Below, one piece after another: positions 42,401-54,226 of a DNA stretch of 64,000 nucleotides. Numbering within the stretch: position 1 is the stretch's first letter; the number at the start of each line of letters is the position of its first letter. The notes under the pieces were generated by a model, which was not told the DNA's origin, did not search any database, and was given only the letters and a program-made list of their open reading frames with translations. Source of the DNA: Hyalella azteca (taxonomy: Eukaryota; Arthropoda; Malacostraca; Amphipoda; Hyalellidae); NCBI RefSeq assembly GCF_000764305.2, contig NW_025932596.1, forward strand, positions 1 through 64,000, given 5' to 3'. The position numbers and the translations under genes were made by a program.

Positions 42401-43133
42401 TCATCGCCGAGAAGTTCCACCAAACCCTGAAGCGGTCCTGGTGCCAGATCCTCCACCAAAACCTGATCCTCCACCTCCCCAGCCACCACCCCCTGTATTA
42501 AACCCTCCACCACCACCACCTCCAAACCAGCCTCTGTTGTAACCCCTATTGTAATGGCCACCTCCTTGGCGGTTACCCCCTAGCATGTACCCAAGAAGAC
42601 CTCCAGCAGCGGCTCCTGTCCAGAAACCTCCTCCTCCTCCACCACCTCCTGCGTTCCTCCTAGCGTGGCAAGAGGCGTCATCGTAACCTTGGTAGTGACC
42701 ACCAGCACCTCCAGTTCCCCCCAAACCACCTCCACCACCAAGGTTCCACCCATAACCTCCTCCCCCACCAGCAGGGTAGTCATCATTGGTGGTAGAGTCC
42801 GAGCGATCACCAACAGTGCCCCTCGGAGGGCTGATGCAGGTCTTGTAGAAGGCCCAGGCCATGAGTCCCATAGCACAGTAAGCAATCAAGTCAGCAAAGC
42901 CACTTGTGAAGCTGCGCGACTGAGCAGTCTTGGTTCCCCCATAGAGGTCATCTTTCCAGCCATAAGACCCTCCACCAGCTGAATGTTCGTTCGGCCCATA
43001 CCCATAGTCATGTCCTTGCTTACTACCGTCTCTGGTGTAGTCCAGACTATATCGCAGGCCACAAGACCCCGCAAGGATATAAGGATCTTCTGGATAGTCA
43101 TAGCCTTCACATGATACGTCTATGTGGCCAAAC
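42401..43133 (-). CDS. SARAF: SARAF exon 4 (membrane span and Gly-rich tail)
   Basis: Acceptor on minus tttctgtgcag; the first base completes Arg from exon 3. Begins FGHIDVSCEGYDYPEDPYIL, has the single membrane span around 42840-42900 and ends RTASGFGGTSRR. The tail is far richer in glycine than in vertebrates, with runs of 5-8 Gly. Confidence 0.96.
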
Positions 43134-46020
43134 CTGCACAGAAAGACAACTATATTCAGATTATGCTTACCATCAAATATTGTCTCAATTGTGTACACAG
43201 TTGTTTTCTCTTCAATTGTTGAGATTTATCACAATATTCACAAAATGAGCACACATTACCAACTTGTATGGCTGCTGATCTTTAACAGAAAATAATTGTT
43301 AAAATCTCATCACTTTATAGGAAAGAGGATGTTCTACTCACCCAATATAATGTCAAACTATTGAAGCAGACTAAAAATAACTATCCAGAGTCTGAACCAC
43401 TTTTAATAGTTATTGTTAACACGTTTTTAAAACGTTTTTCTTAGCTTAGCTTCGCGTTTGTTTGTTTGTTTGTTTATTTGTTTGTTTGTTTGTTTGTTTG
43501 TTGTTAACATTGACAACGAAAATTAGCCCACTTCTGATTGCTCTAGAGATCTGAAATTCGGCATGCAGGCTATTTTCGCCTAACAATTTCAGATACAATC
43601 ATAAAAACTAGCAATTAGAGACCTAAATTAGCTTAATTGAGTAAAGTATATATATATAGTATATATATAGCTGTCTCTTATACACATCTAGATGTGTATA
43701 AGAGACAGGTGTTATGTAGCCTCAGTATTAGGCCTTTAATGCCCATTGACAAAATTTTCCTATGTCAAATAGTTTTTGAGTTGTGGGGGTTTTTGTTAAA
43801 AAACGAAAAGTGGTCTAAGTTACCCCGCCGGTCTAAGTTACCCCATTTTACGGTATATACCGTACGTGACATTTGCAACTTCAACTGTGAGTCCTATGCC
43901 AAAATATTATTGAACTAAGTACACATTCTGAAGGAGCATAGGCAAATGGGCATTTTGTGCCACGACATAGCATACAATTATTGCATCATATGCCCAATTA
44001 TTGCTGTCTTCTATAGTATGAATTAACCAGAAAAAATCTATGGTACTTATTTTGCCCTTTTCCAAGTGCAAAAAAAAAACTTATCTTTTGTTTCATGAAC
44101 AAAATTAGAATTTACACCCACAGTAAGCATATATTTTACATATTATATGGTAATAGCATTCATTAATCTCAAGTGGAGATAGTTGCTAAATTTTCTATTC
44201 TAATGATAAATTTTACATTTGGTGGCAGAAAAGTTAATCTTTTAATGTATTCAAAATACTTAGAGCATGATAACTAATGCCAATGTGAATTTAGGCCCAA
44301 TTTTTATAGGTATATTTCAATATTGGCACAGATATTATTTTTTCTTTTCTAAATTTGTCATGACTTACTGAAGCCCTCAAGGCTTCGCCTTAGTTAAGTT
44401 AATAAGTTTTCATCATTTTTCTGTCACATATAATACACAAACTACTTCCCTGGTTACTACATAAATTCATTTTCCAATCCACAAACATTAACCAAGCCAC
44501 TGAGCATCTAGACAGAAATTTTTTAATAGCCCTTACACGTTTGTACATAGTTCAAAGCATAGACTTTTTAGCTGCACAAAAAATCATTCTATAGTTCTGA
44601 TACAGACACGCTGTTCAAAGTAAATATAAATGATCTACACCATAATAGTTGCATGATTCAGGTCTTACCTGACATTGCCATCCATATCAGTTTTACACTC
44701 CCACTGCACATCAATGCCATCAAAGCCTTTGTTTGTGCACTGCACAACACGAGGCTTGAAGGTGCTGCAGGGTGCACTTCCTCCTGCACAATTAAATCCA
44801 TCTTTAACATTAAATTTCAACTACAGATCTTGCAGATTTTTTAATGGGTGACTGAGATAGTATTTCAAATAGTCTTGTGCTCAAAAGGGACTATTTACAA
44901 ATTTATTTTATGTGTAACCTACCACAACAATGCTTTCCATCTAAAATGTAAACTGAATAAAGTTACGTATTAGTAATATTAACAGAATATCAATGGTGCC
45001 AACACCATTGGGTTGTTGGTACTTGATAACTGCTTTCAATTTTGTAGCTCCTATTGAGGGAAAACTAGGACACCTGATCCTGAAGACATCTTTAAGATGT
45101 AACTTAGTAAAGTTTATCATAGAGAGAGCTATTGCCTATTCTTGCTGTTTATGTACAAAACAGATGAATGAATACATTTAGGATTTGAGAGAACTCAAAC
45201 AGGAATCTTTAATTGAGTTAAATTTCATCATCACCAGAAGATATTTGGGGTCAGGAAACTGAAAAAACAGCCTCATTTAATATATGTAGTAGGAATTTCA
45301 TTGAATCATGCCATTCTTATCATAAAAGGAGTCTATCAATGAATTCTTGGGCAATTTTGAATGATTTTCAGTAAATATTAATATGACACTGGACAGGCAA
45401 AATAAACACTTGTCTGACAGATTCATCATGTGAAGTTTGAATAATTGAGCAAAGCATGATCACACCTTATTAATGATATTATATGATTTGCCTTGCAATG
45501 AAATGACACGCAATGTAATTGCAAAAAGCAATTATTAAAATATTTAGCCAATCCTTGCCTGTTACACACTCCAACTGAGGAACTGCAGCTGATCGACGTC
45601 CATTGGTCATTTTGCCAGCATAAAGAGTAAGTGCCTGAAAAAAATCATTAAATATATTTTTTAAATTCTTCACAAACAGGTTCTCAGACCTAAAATCTTC
45701 TAGGACTGGGAGATTTGAAGTGCTAAAATTTCAGTAAAAACTTGCTTCTTTCTAAACTTGCTACAGGATTTTTAATCAAAACAAAATACATTAATCATAA
45801 TTATTTAGAGCTATAAAATTTTAAATGTAGTAGCTAGGTAAGTCATATTTACATAATTTTGTAGCCACATTAATTAATTAACACTTAACTGCTTAGAGCT
45901 TACCTGCACATCTTTTAGCAGAACTTTAGTGACAGAACTTTCTCCTAACCAAGCATCAACTGAATTGAACAAAAATAAAGGTAGACAAACCAGCACCACT
46001 ACCAGTGGTTTGGATTTCAT
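42401..46020 (-). CDS. SARAF: SARAF, store-operated calcium entry regulator
   Basis: SARAF (TMEM66) is an ER membrane protein that damps STIM1-Orai calcium entry. Minus-strand exons 46020-45904, 45634-45559, 44783-44669 and 43133-42401 give about 346 residues (human 339). Residues 1-23 form a signal peptide (MKSKPLVVVLVCLPLFLFNS). The luminal part has ALTLYAGKMTNGRRSAAVPQ, VVQCTNKGFDGIDVQWECKT and VSCEGYDYPEDPYILAGSCG, with conserved cysteines. The membrane span is LIAYCAMGLMAWAFYKTCI. The cytosolic tail is glycine-rich with GFWTGAAAGGLLGYMLGGNR and the family ending RTASGFGGTSRR. Phase holds only if intron 2 uses a GC donor. Intron 3 contains an adapter junction, but the exons on either side join in phase and match one protein. 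Confidence 0.96.
43450..43503 (+). repeat. (TTTG)n microsatellite
   Basis: tttg repeats about a dozen times with one tta interruption, in SARAF intron 3. Confidence 0.9.
43671..43708. other. Tn5 mosaic-end adapter junction (artefact)
   Basis: ctgtctcttatacacatct is followed immediately by its exact reverse complement agatgtgtataagagacag. This is the 19-bp Tn5/Nextera mosaic end twice, head to head, as made in transposase-based mate-pair libraries. Read in frame it gives SYTHLDVYKRQ, a peptide recurring as a contaminant in predicted proteins. Not native sequence; the flanks may not be adjacent in the genome. Confidence 0.97.
43709..43858 (+). repeat. Foldback-element fragment, copy 3
   Basis: Starting exactly at the adapter edge, gtgttatgtagcctcagtat through accccattttacggtata matches 17322-17470, the right side of the foldback element. 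The abrupt start at the adapter suggests a read end inside a repeat was joined here. Confidence 0.85.
44669..44783 (-). CDS. SARAF: SARAF exon 3
   Basis: Minus-strand acceptor aattgtgcag, donor tcag|gtaaga. Encodes GSAPCSTFKPRVVQCTNKGF then DGIDVQWECKTDMDGNV, the most conserved luminal block. Entry phase needs exon 2 to end in G. Confidence 0.95.
44784..45558 (-). other. SARAF intron 2, GC-AG type
   Basis: The donor on the minus strand is acag|gcaagg and the acceptor tgtgcag. Splicing there keeps phase and gives LECVTGGSAPC, matching the family CVGG. No GT donor nearby keeps phase. The interior is AT-rich with no further feature seen. Confidence 0.75.
45559..45634 (-). CDS. SARAF: SARAF exon 2
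   Basis: Minus-strand acceptor tttttttcag. Encodes ALTLYAGKMTNGRRSAAVPQ then LECVT; human has TLYxGKMTTGRRxxxxPQLQC. Ends in a GC donor. Confidence 0.93.
45904..46020 (-). CDS. SARAF: SARAF exon 1 (signal peptide)
   Basis: ATG at 46020 reading left; 39 codons, MKSKPLVVVLVCLPLFLFNS then VDAWLGESSVTKVLLKDVQ. Donor cag|gtaagc, phase 0. A hydrophobic core with a likely cleavage after VDA fits ER entry. Confidence 0.93.
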
Positions 46021-46599
46021 GCTGATTGCTGGTAGTCACTAATTTACAATGCTATACCTCTGATTTACTCAGCAATTCTTTATTCCGATTTAAAATAAGA
46101 TAACTAATTCTCAATGTCATATACTTTTTCGTCAAAACACCACTTGACTAGGTAGTATGCAAATGCACTTGGGCTCAGTTGGCTGAAATTAGATGGATAT
46201 AATGCTTGATTTTTTTTCGTTAAAAACATATAGGATTATAACTCAAATCTTGAATCGATTGAATAAACTGCAATTTTGCGTAATAACTACGGCAGTAACT
46301 ACGTACTAATTACTATGCTTCAGATGACAGACGTCATAGGCTTCGATGTTCAATGCTCAATCCAATAATTTCTGCTTCGCACTGAAAGTTGGACGGAGGC
46401 ATGGTATGACTCCCCGCTTCAGAGTCTCTAGCACACGTAATTTATATGAACATCCTAGTAAGATGACGCAACTTCACTTAAGTGTCGTATTGTGACCTTT
46501 TTTAAAATTAAGTTCAATATATTTTACCTTCAATTCGAAGCTTGGTTTTGATGAAGTGAGTAATTATCATTTTTTAGGTCATTTATTTCATGGCTGAAT
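46021..46599. other. SARAF 5' flank
   Basis: The presumed 5' UTR and promoter of SARAF lie here. No TATA box or other clear element was recognised. Confidence 0.35.
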
Positions 46600-46790
46600 T
46601 AATTATTCATTTCCAGTAAATGGTCTAATGATGATAAATTTTGTAACAGAACTATGCTATCTGAAACCTCACCTCAGATGCGGTGAACGTAAAATTACGT
46701 AATTTAACGATGCCCGGAAGTCATATTCGATCCGCGACCTGGTGGTGCACGGCAGGTAGCGGTCAAGGCCGGAAGAGGACAAAGCCGAGT
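46600..46790 (+). repeat. Interspersed repeat, inverted copy at 56.5 kb
   Basis: cgtaaaattacgtaatttaa followed by gatgcccggaagtcatattc gatccg and tggtggtgcacggcagg recurs in reverse complement at about 56465-56610. The piece near the bent end (ggcaccaccaggtctcggat) is also seen at 49690. Confidence 0.8.
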
Positions 46791-47815
46791 GGTGCACGGC
46801 TGATTGGTGTAGGTCCGGAGATATCCAAGGCGTTCGATTCAGGGCTTATTGGTGCACAAAATTGGTGGTGCTCGGCTGCGCTCCCTTATTTTCCCATGCC
46901 ATTCACTATTTTGCCTTGATATTCCCACAGAATATACGGCAAACTAGTTCATTGTTGAGTTCTGGCAGTGATCGAGGACGCACGTAGTGTTTGCGGGTCC
47001 CAACTTTCTCACTTCTGACTATGCCGGTTTGACTTATCTCGCGAATTTTGTACCGAAACGATTTCAGTGAAAGGTTCAATGTTAGTGCAGTTCAATCAAA
47101 ATTGTGCGAATAGTGAGAAAAACGGCTAGTACAAGTGTTTTATTCCCGACAAATTCTAGATTCAGAGCCGACATCACTATGTTATGTTATGTTATGTTAT
47201 GATGAGACATAAATTATCGTTTAGTTAAGTCTTACTTTTTCTAAACATAATTTTTGTAATTGACCTCCAATCTTTTAAATGATTCAAACTAAGTGAATCT
47301 AGAATTTTGTCACTCATTCACGTCGATGGATGCATGCGAATTGTTCATAAAGAGTGGTATGACAGCAGGAATATAATAATAAACTGACTCATCCTGTTTA
47401 TTACTGAGTTCGAAACTGAGAAAATAATTATAAATTGATTAAGCTTATTAAGCTTATAATCATTGTTTAAGTGTTAAAGCTTAAGTGTTTAAGCTTATGA
47501 AACTTATAATCATTATATAATCATATAATTGATTAAGCTTATAATCATCATTGTATTGTGATGTTTTGCTCCCTGCAATAATAAATATGCCTGCTTTTTG
47601 TCTCGTTCAAAATAAGATCTGAAAATATGATTAATCATATTAAAATATAGTGAGATGATAGTTAAGTAGCCAGAGGCAATCCTATAGATAACTGCCATTA
47701 GCATCTGTGCGAGTAATGTATGATTTTTTTAAACTATTCAACTTAAATTCAAAGTAGTAATGATTATGTTTTCGTCCGATCAGCATTATTAAATGAATCT
47801 GTTCTGTGCATGTAT
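46791..47815. other. Gene-free spacer
   Basis: Holds a short (tatgt)n run at 47177-47203 and scattered taagcttataatcat repeats between 47435 and 47550. No coding exon recognised. Confidence 0.45.
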
Positions 47816-47823
47816 GTAACTTG

Positions 47824-48678
47824 CAGAGGTGGGCAGCAGCGCGCTACATTTTCAGCAGCGGTAGCGATAGCGGCGCTACATTTAAGGCAATGTAGCGGTA
47901 GCGCCCGCTACATATTTAAGTAGCAATACGAGGTTTTGCCGCTACAACGCTACCGCTACATTTATAGATAAAGCCTTTAGATTTTACTTAATAGTATTAA
48001 ATATTATTTAAAAACCAGCATGATACATACCGTACATAATATAAATTACAGAATAAAACTGTACGAAAGATTTCGGTGTAATGTTGTCAACCTCAGCCTG
48101 TTACTAGTGTCAACATGTTAATTGTTGCTTGTTAAGTTGTTACCAGTTACCACTTACAGGTATTTTTCATGTTTCAGTTTGCTTACAGTTATTTTTATGT
48201 TTCACCTTCCCTTCATGGATGTCTACTCTAATCTACTAATCTCAAAAATAATCCACATATATATACAAATAAAAGACCGGTTTTTTTATATGGATATGTG
48301 GATAATTTTTGAGATTGATAGATCAAAGTAGACATCCATGTAGGGAAGGTAAAACATAAAAATAACTGTAACTTTTATTTACCGTATCTAACCCGTACTA
48401 GTTCGGTTAGGTTAATTGCAATAAAGTTGCATTGATATGTTTTGAAAATGTTTTATTATCATTAAATGTTTATGAGTAATTCCCAATAGCAGAACAATAA
48501 ACATTTAGAGATTTCCCATAAATTTTGCCACTGTAGCGGCTAATGTAGCGGCGCTACATTTTACTGTAGCGGTAGCGGTATCGCTCGCTACAATCTAGTG
48601 GGTGTAGCGGTAGCGCCCGCTACATTTAGAGCATGTAGCGGTAGCGGCCGCTACATTTTAAAGCGCTGCTCAGCTCTG
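47824..48678. mobile_element. 855-bp hAT-type MITE with 8-bp target duplication
   Basis: gtaacttg occurs on both sides (47816-47823 and 48679-48686). The ends cagaggtgggcagcagcgc and, inverted, cagagctgagcagcgct are hAT-like termini. Subterminal blocks rich in ggtagcgcccgctaca repeat in both orientations. A central hairpin (48180-48240 with 48310-48370; ccttcatggatgtctact versus agtagacatccatg) is visible. No transposase frame. Confidence 0.92.
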
Positions 48679-48686
48679 GTAACTTG

Positions 48687-50990
48687 GCAGATGTTTTGTC
48701 GATGCAACTCCTCTTGCGGCCTCCCTCTAATTTCAAGATTTAATAAATAAGACTGAAATCAACTCTGTTTGTTTTGAACATCTTGCTGATATCTTAGAGA
48801 ATTTAGTCATTCAAGTAAACCCTTTATTCATGGTGAACCTCTGGAACTAAACCTAGTGAGATCCCAAAAGCCGGGGTTCCGTAAATGACCGGGGTTCCGT
48901 TTGGTCGTACAACGACCAAATCGTAGTTTTACAACGCCGTAGCTTTGCAACGCCAATATGCCGTAGCTTTACAACGACCAAACTGATCAGACGAGCCCTA
49001 TAAAGAGTATCTGCTGAATAGTTTTGGAGAAGAGACCGAGAAGAGACGTGATCGATATTTTCACTCACGTATGTCCGTGGGGCTTGCGGTAAGGACCGGC
49101 CGTAAATGGAGCTATGGGCTACAGCGGCATGGAAATGGGGGGGGGGTATCAACATGGAACTCTGCAAAGAACGCAGCAGAAGAATCGTGACGTAATATCA
49201 GTCTTTTTCTCTTATTAGGTCGTGTATGCATGGAATGTTTTATCATGCAGCGTCGTAACTGCTCCCGCCGCGGACGTATATATATAGGTCGATGTAACGC
49301 AGGCTCGTAAAATTCTGAGAGTACCGACCGGCAGGCCTTTTCTGTCCAGTGCGTCCGCAAGCTAACCATCATTGCTCCATTGGACTGCTTCATCTACCAT
49401 TTATGCAACCAAATACAATAGCAAGCAGCCTAGAAGAAACCAATGCAGGTGAACGTGCCAAGATGCCTCCTATACCGAGAGCACCAAGGAAATATCACGA
49501 GCTTTAAACCACCAATTAAAGTAGCGAATACTTTTAGCCGAGGGTGTAATGACCTTCCAAAACTAAAAGTCGCATCTAAGTATCACTTCATATACATACC
49601 AGAGCCTGCCTGACCTGTACCCATCTTACAATGTACTGCGGCAGGCAGATCATCATAGCTCTCCTGAGGTATTGTGCGAAACTTTGAAGGCACCACCAGG
49701 TCTCGGATCGAATATGCCGTAGCTTTATCCTCTGTAGCCGTCCTTGACCTACTGCAAATAAGAACTAATTTAGAATTAAAAGAAAAGATGTGGCAGTCCT
49801 TTACATATTACAAAAATATGCATGCGAAATTATGGAAATGTTAATTAACAGAGTCTTTGGTTTGGTTTCAGTTTGAGCAACGGCCAGTTGTCCTTTCGAC
49901 AGCTGTGGTTGTTGCTCAGGGGCTGATTAATTCGATGCTGTGTAATAGACAATGGCGGTTAGTTTGTGTAGAGTATCAATGCTGGAATATACTTTGTGCT
50001 TTGTTCGATTATTGTAAAATTATTTCAGGCGTTGCAGACGATGCTGGGCCATACGATTCCCGACTTCATTGCTGGCGCCAGTTACTGTTAACCAATGAAT
50101 GGGAACAGAGGTAAAGACCCGTAACAGCCAGTCCGGGGGCCGTAGGAGTGTTTTGGCTGCTTTTCAAAATAAATTCCCTAATCACAAGGGAGAAAGCCAC
50201 AGCTACGTTGACTTCGACTGCAGCGTGTCATTGAGCGAACTTTGCTAGCCCGGCTTAGGTATTCACGCAGAGCGCTGATGCCAGCTGTAGGAACAGTAAA
50301 TGGCGGGTAACTATGGCATCGGCACGGCCGCCCTGTACTGGGCCCTGTCATCAGTCGCTTGCCGACTTGCGTCGCAGGTGCTTCAGACATTGGCAGCTCC
50401 TGCATGGTGCCCAGATACTAAAAGCATTCGTTGCACTAAAAGCTTCGGAAGAACGTTTGGCAATTACAATTAGGACATGACACAGACGATTGCCGAATGG
50501 ATTTCTCAAACAAACTGCACTTATTACTGCTAATTGACAAAATTTTCCGTTAATACTCAAATTTCTAGAAATCTGATTATTGTAGGGCTTTCACATGTGT
50601 TATCTCACTGTTTTTTTTTTATTTTGGGCTTCTAAGGTAATTGGATTAAAGCCATTTAAAAATGAGTAACATTCATTTGTACCCCCATTAGATTTACAAG
50701 ACACTGACGCAGTCTTGAAGCTTCACGATAAACAAAGGAAAAATACTTAAAAAAAAAAACTTAAAAAAACACGTTTTTCTTGTGGACTAAAAAGTAGAAA
50801 ATAACTTATGACTCGCCCCAAAAAACGTGGGTCGGGCTGTACGTCCACCATCAAATTTCCAAAATTCGTGTGTTGTGTGCTTCTCGCTTTAATCATAAAT
50901 CTGCCCGAAAACGTGCAACAAATTATTGATTATTGTATTGTCATCGGGAGCTGAGCTTCCCTAAAAGTTTCAGAGCGCTAGCTAGCGGGA
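48687..50990. other. Gene-free spacer
   Basis: No exon recognised. Around 48900-48990 the phrase cgtagctttacaacg and variants recur about four times. The frame near 49857-50114 has no domain match that I can see. Confidence 0.45.
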
Positions 50991-51065
50991 AAGTTGGTAA
51001 AATATCGATTGCAAGATTTGATCATCACAGACGGACACGAAAGCGAGCTAAGAAAAACGTGGTAA
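50990..51065 (+). repeat. Interspersed repeat, direct copy at 58.7 kb
   Basis: atatcgattgcaagatttga followed by tcatcacagacggacacgaa and agcgagctaagaaaaacgtg recurs with one mismatch at 58676-58743. Confidence 0.9.
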
Positions 51066-51529
51066 AATAAAACATTGTAAGCAGTCTTAAGAACTTGATT
51101 TGCAAGTCTTGTATAGTTATTTGGATGTCATGATCTACACAATTTTTTAAGTAAAATACTGTACTCGATGTGCTTATAAATACAACGCACGAGCTGCTGC
51201 CACGGTGAAAATGACTTACATGTTTGCTAATGATAAATATATTAATTGTATGCAGAAAAATTTGTGTATTCTGCGTTTTAATTAAATATTAATTGATTAA
51301 TTCCAGTTTATTGAATACTAAATGTGATGTTAGGGATTGTTGGCGAAGGTTTTGAGTGAACAGTTTCAAACTTTCAATCAAGATCACGGTGAAGATTGGC
51401 TGCTGCAATCACGTCTTCTCAATTACTAACGGGGGTCTATTATCTATGAACAGTTTTATGATCTATGATATATATTTTTATAAAAAGGCTTGTTCTGAAG
51501 TGCATTCAATCACGGCTATGGAAATGCAG

Positions 51530-52075
51530 AGAGTGGCTGAAGCGGTGAGTGAAAAATGAAGGATCGGCTGAAACGGTGAGTGAAAATTGAAGGATCGGCT
51601 GAAGCGGTGAGTGAAAAATGAAGGATCGACTGAAGCGGTGAGTGAAAAATGAAGGATCGGCTGAAACAGTGAGTGAAAAATGAAGGATCGGCTGCAGCGG
51701 TGAGTGAAAAATGAAGGATCGGCTGAAGCGGTGAGTGAAAAATGAAGGATCAGCTGAAGCGGTGAGTAAAAATGAAAGATCGGCTGAAGCAGTGAGTGAA
51801 AAATTAAGAATCGACTGAAGCGGTGAGTGAAAAATGAAGAATCGCTTGAAGCGGTGAGTAAAAATGAAGGATCGACTGAAGAGGCGAGTGAAAAATTAAG
51901 GATCGACTGAAGCGGTTAGTGAAAAATGAAGAATCGGCTGAAGCGGTGAGTGAAAAATGAAGTATCGGCTAAAGCCGTGAATAATAAATGAAGGATCGGC
52001 TGAAGCGGTGAGTGAAAAATTAAGAATCGACTGAAGCGGTGAGTGAAAAATGAAGGAATAGCTGAAGCGACGAGA
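51530..52075 (+). repeat. 31-bp minisatellite, ~17 units
   Basis: ggctgaagcggtgagtgaaa plus aatgaaggatc repeats about 17 times with point changes (gactgaag, aattaag, 30-bp variants). Open frames across it are by-products of the repeat. Confidence 0.95.
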
Positions 52076-52079
52076 GGAG

Positions 52080-54078
52080 TATGGAGCGGCAGCGATGTTG
52101 ACACAGTTTAACCCTACAATTGGGCAATCGGTGCTACATGGAGAAAGTTTGTCACCTTGTGTCATTAGACCTATTTGAGGCGGCCTCAACTCCCTAAAAT
52201 ATTCTTGAGTCCCGCTGAATAATTTAATGTTGATTTATTTAAATTGTAATTATTATCTTGCAAAAAATGCCGATAAATTCAATATTATGTGGCCTGTTCA
52301 TAAGTTAGAAAAATAATCACATAATCAGTCATTATTAACTTAAATGTGATCATATATCTTGAGGAGCTTAGCGTTAGGGTAACATGGGCAGCGAGCCCAC
52401 TGCGGGTCACGGGCCCATAGCGGGTTTCTCGCTAAGTATGGCAGATATTGGTCCGTGTTCTCTACCGCCGGTAGACAGTTTCACTGGGATGAAGTGTACG
52501 TATTTACGTTTTGCTAAGTGTTTGCGTTATTAAGTTGTTTGTGAATAACTGTTTTAGCCCAGATAAAATTTTTTTGCTGCTAAAAAAAATTGTTTTCGAT
52601 TACTGTAGTTGAAGCTTTTGAAATTAATGTTTCAAAGCTGTAAGCTTTTTTTAAACCAAGAGTATATATTTTTCAAATTAAGGATATGATTTTTTTTAGT
52701 TTTTAATAAATGAATGAATGTCATATTTTGTATTACATTTTTGTTTATTTTTAACTGTGAAGTGTTGTTTTATCATTTTTAAACGAAAAATATTCAATTG
52801 TGGTAAAGGGACCGAGGGTGGGTGCCTTGCCCCTAGGGTGGGGCAATTAATGACACTTTTTACAAAATAGTATATCATTAAAAATTGAATAACTCTATAG
52901 GCGTCTAATGCACATCATACATTCTGCATTAGTTGTACCTTTAAACAAAACAAAGAACCACCTCGTAGCAATTAAAATTTCATCAAATATTTAGTTTAAA
53001 AAGGGGGTGGGCCGCGCTGCCCAATGTTGCCCTACTATCCTTAAAACCAGGGGGTATTTCTCCCACCTGTCCTTAAAACTTAGTGACGCCCCTGTGTGGC
53101 AATATTTGGCCTCTATGACTCACTCATTTTCTTAAGTGTACTGTTCACTAATTTTATAACGTTGCACTCTACGCTAGTAGCGTGCGGAGGAGCGCCAATA
53201 CCATGGAGTGCTCGGGCCCGAAGTAGAACGCACGCGATGTTTACATTGAACTACACGCTAACTTCTCACGCTTATACGAATATCAATATATCGAAACTAA
53301 GTTCGACATTTTTCAGCTCTCACAAATTTTTGCGATGCGTTAGTGTGGCTCTAATCTCAAATTTAAATCGTATGAAAATTTTTGCATGGATCACGATGAA
53401 TGTGTCAAATTTGTCTTTTAAAAGAGCTGAGATGGTAAGTTCTACGGTATTTTAAAATTCGGTTCTTCTAACTTGAATTATCCACCGATTAAGGCAAAAA
53501 TAATGATCAATGGTCATTGTCCAATGAATGCCCGTTTTCAAGAAGTTTTCATTTTACTGTTCACCGCATCTACTAGACGCGTTGAATTTCAACTGTAGCA
53601 GATTATTTATTTACTTACTATTCCGTTTTATTCTTCATCCAAAAGTTTCTATGATTAAGTAAATTACTTGTCTGTAAAAATCTTTAATGCCACAGCTTAG
53701 AATTTTTCCCTACGCGAGGAAAACGTATTTTGATGCAACGGCTTTATATATAGAAAGGCATTATTGATTTAGAAAGGGATATTTTTTAATATTATTTAGT
53801 GTATAATATTATTATACCTAGAGAAGTAATATTTAAAAAAAAAACAATATGCACATGTTTTCCTCGCGATGCAAATTTTGAATGAGCTAGCCCAACATAA
53901 GAAAAATTGACTTAGCAAAGTAAGTGTTAGTTAAAAGCATCGAACGAATTGCGTTCACAATGATATATCGTTTTATTTTTTATCGTTGGGTTAGCAACAC
54001 GAGTTTCCATTATTAAAATTTTTCCTAAAAAAAAAAATTTCCAGAATATAATGTTGAATAAAATTCGTTTAACCTCAG
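52080..54078. other. Gene-free spacer upstream of the channel gene
   Basis: No exon or repeat family recognised. Any non-coding or coding first exon of the DEG/ENaC gene may lie here. Confidence 0.4.
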
Positions 54079-54226
54079 AGCTTCACCGAGCACCCAGGAT
54101 CCAGCAGTTCTCGACCGCCGTCAGTCAACGGGTGGTGCAGGCGACGGAAGATGGTGGCCAAGGGGGAAGGTTGCGGTCGCGATGGACGATATCCAGTGGC
54201 CAATTTTGAACAACTGTCCATCACAG
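54079..54226 (+). CDS. DEG/ENaC exon a (cytosolic N terminus)
   Basis: Frame SFTEHPGSSSSRPPSVNGWC then MVAKGEGCGRDGRYPVANFE QLSITG. Donor acag|gtgagc. The QLSITGVSRVV junction sits where the family has SSxHGxxxI. Either the exon starts at an acceptor at 54078 or translation starts at ATG 54151. Confidence 0.68.

Noticed and set aside
42580..42982. Open frames opposite or out of frame with the SARAF tail
   Set aside because: They are shadows of the GC-rich glycine-coding exon in other frames.
43637..43918. 93-residue open frame
   Set aside because: It contains the adapter-derived SYTHLDVYKRQ and a foldback-repeat fragment; not a gene.
46683..46919. 78-residue plus-strand open frame
   Set aside because: Its first half is an interspersed repeat also found at 56.5 kb in reverse complement.
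49857..50114. 85-residue plus-strand open frame
   Set aside because: No domain, no splice context and no second exon identified; treated as chance.
51530..52075. Regular 31-bp repeats considered as a CRISPR array
   Set aside because: Units are contiguous and lack unique spacers; the genome is eukaryotic. It is a minisatellite.
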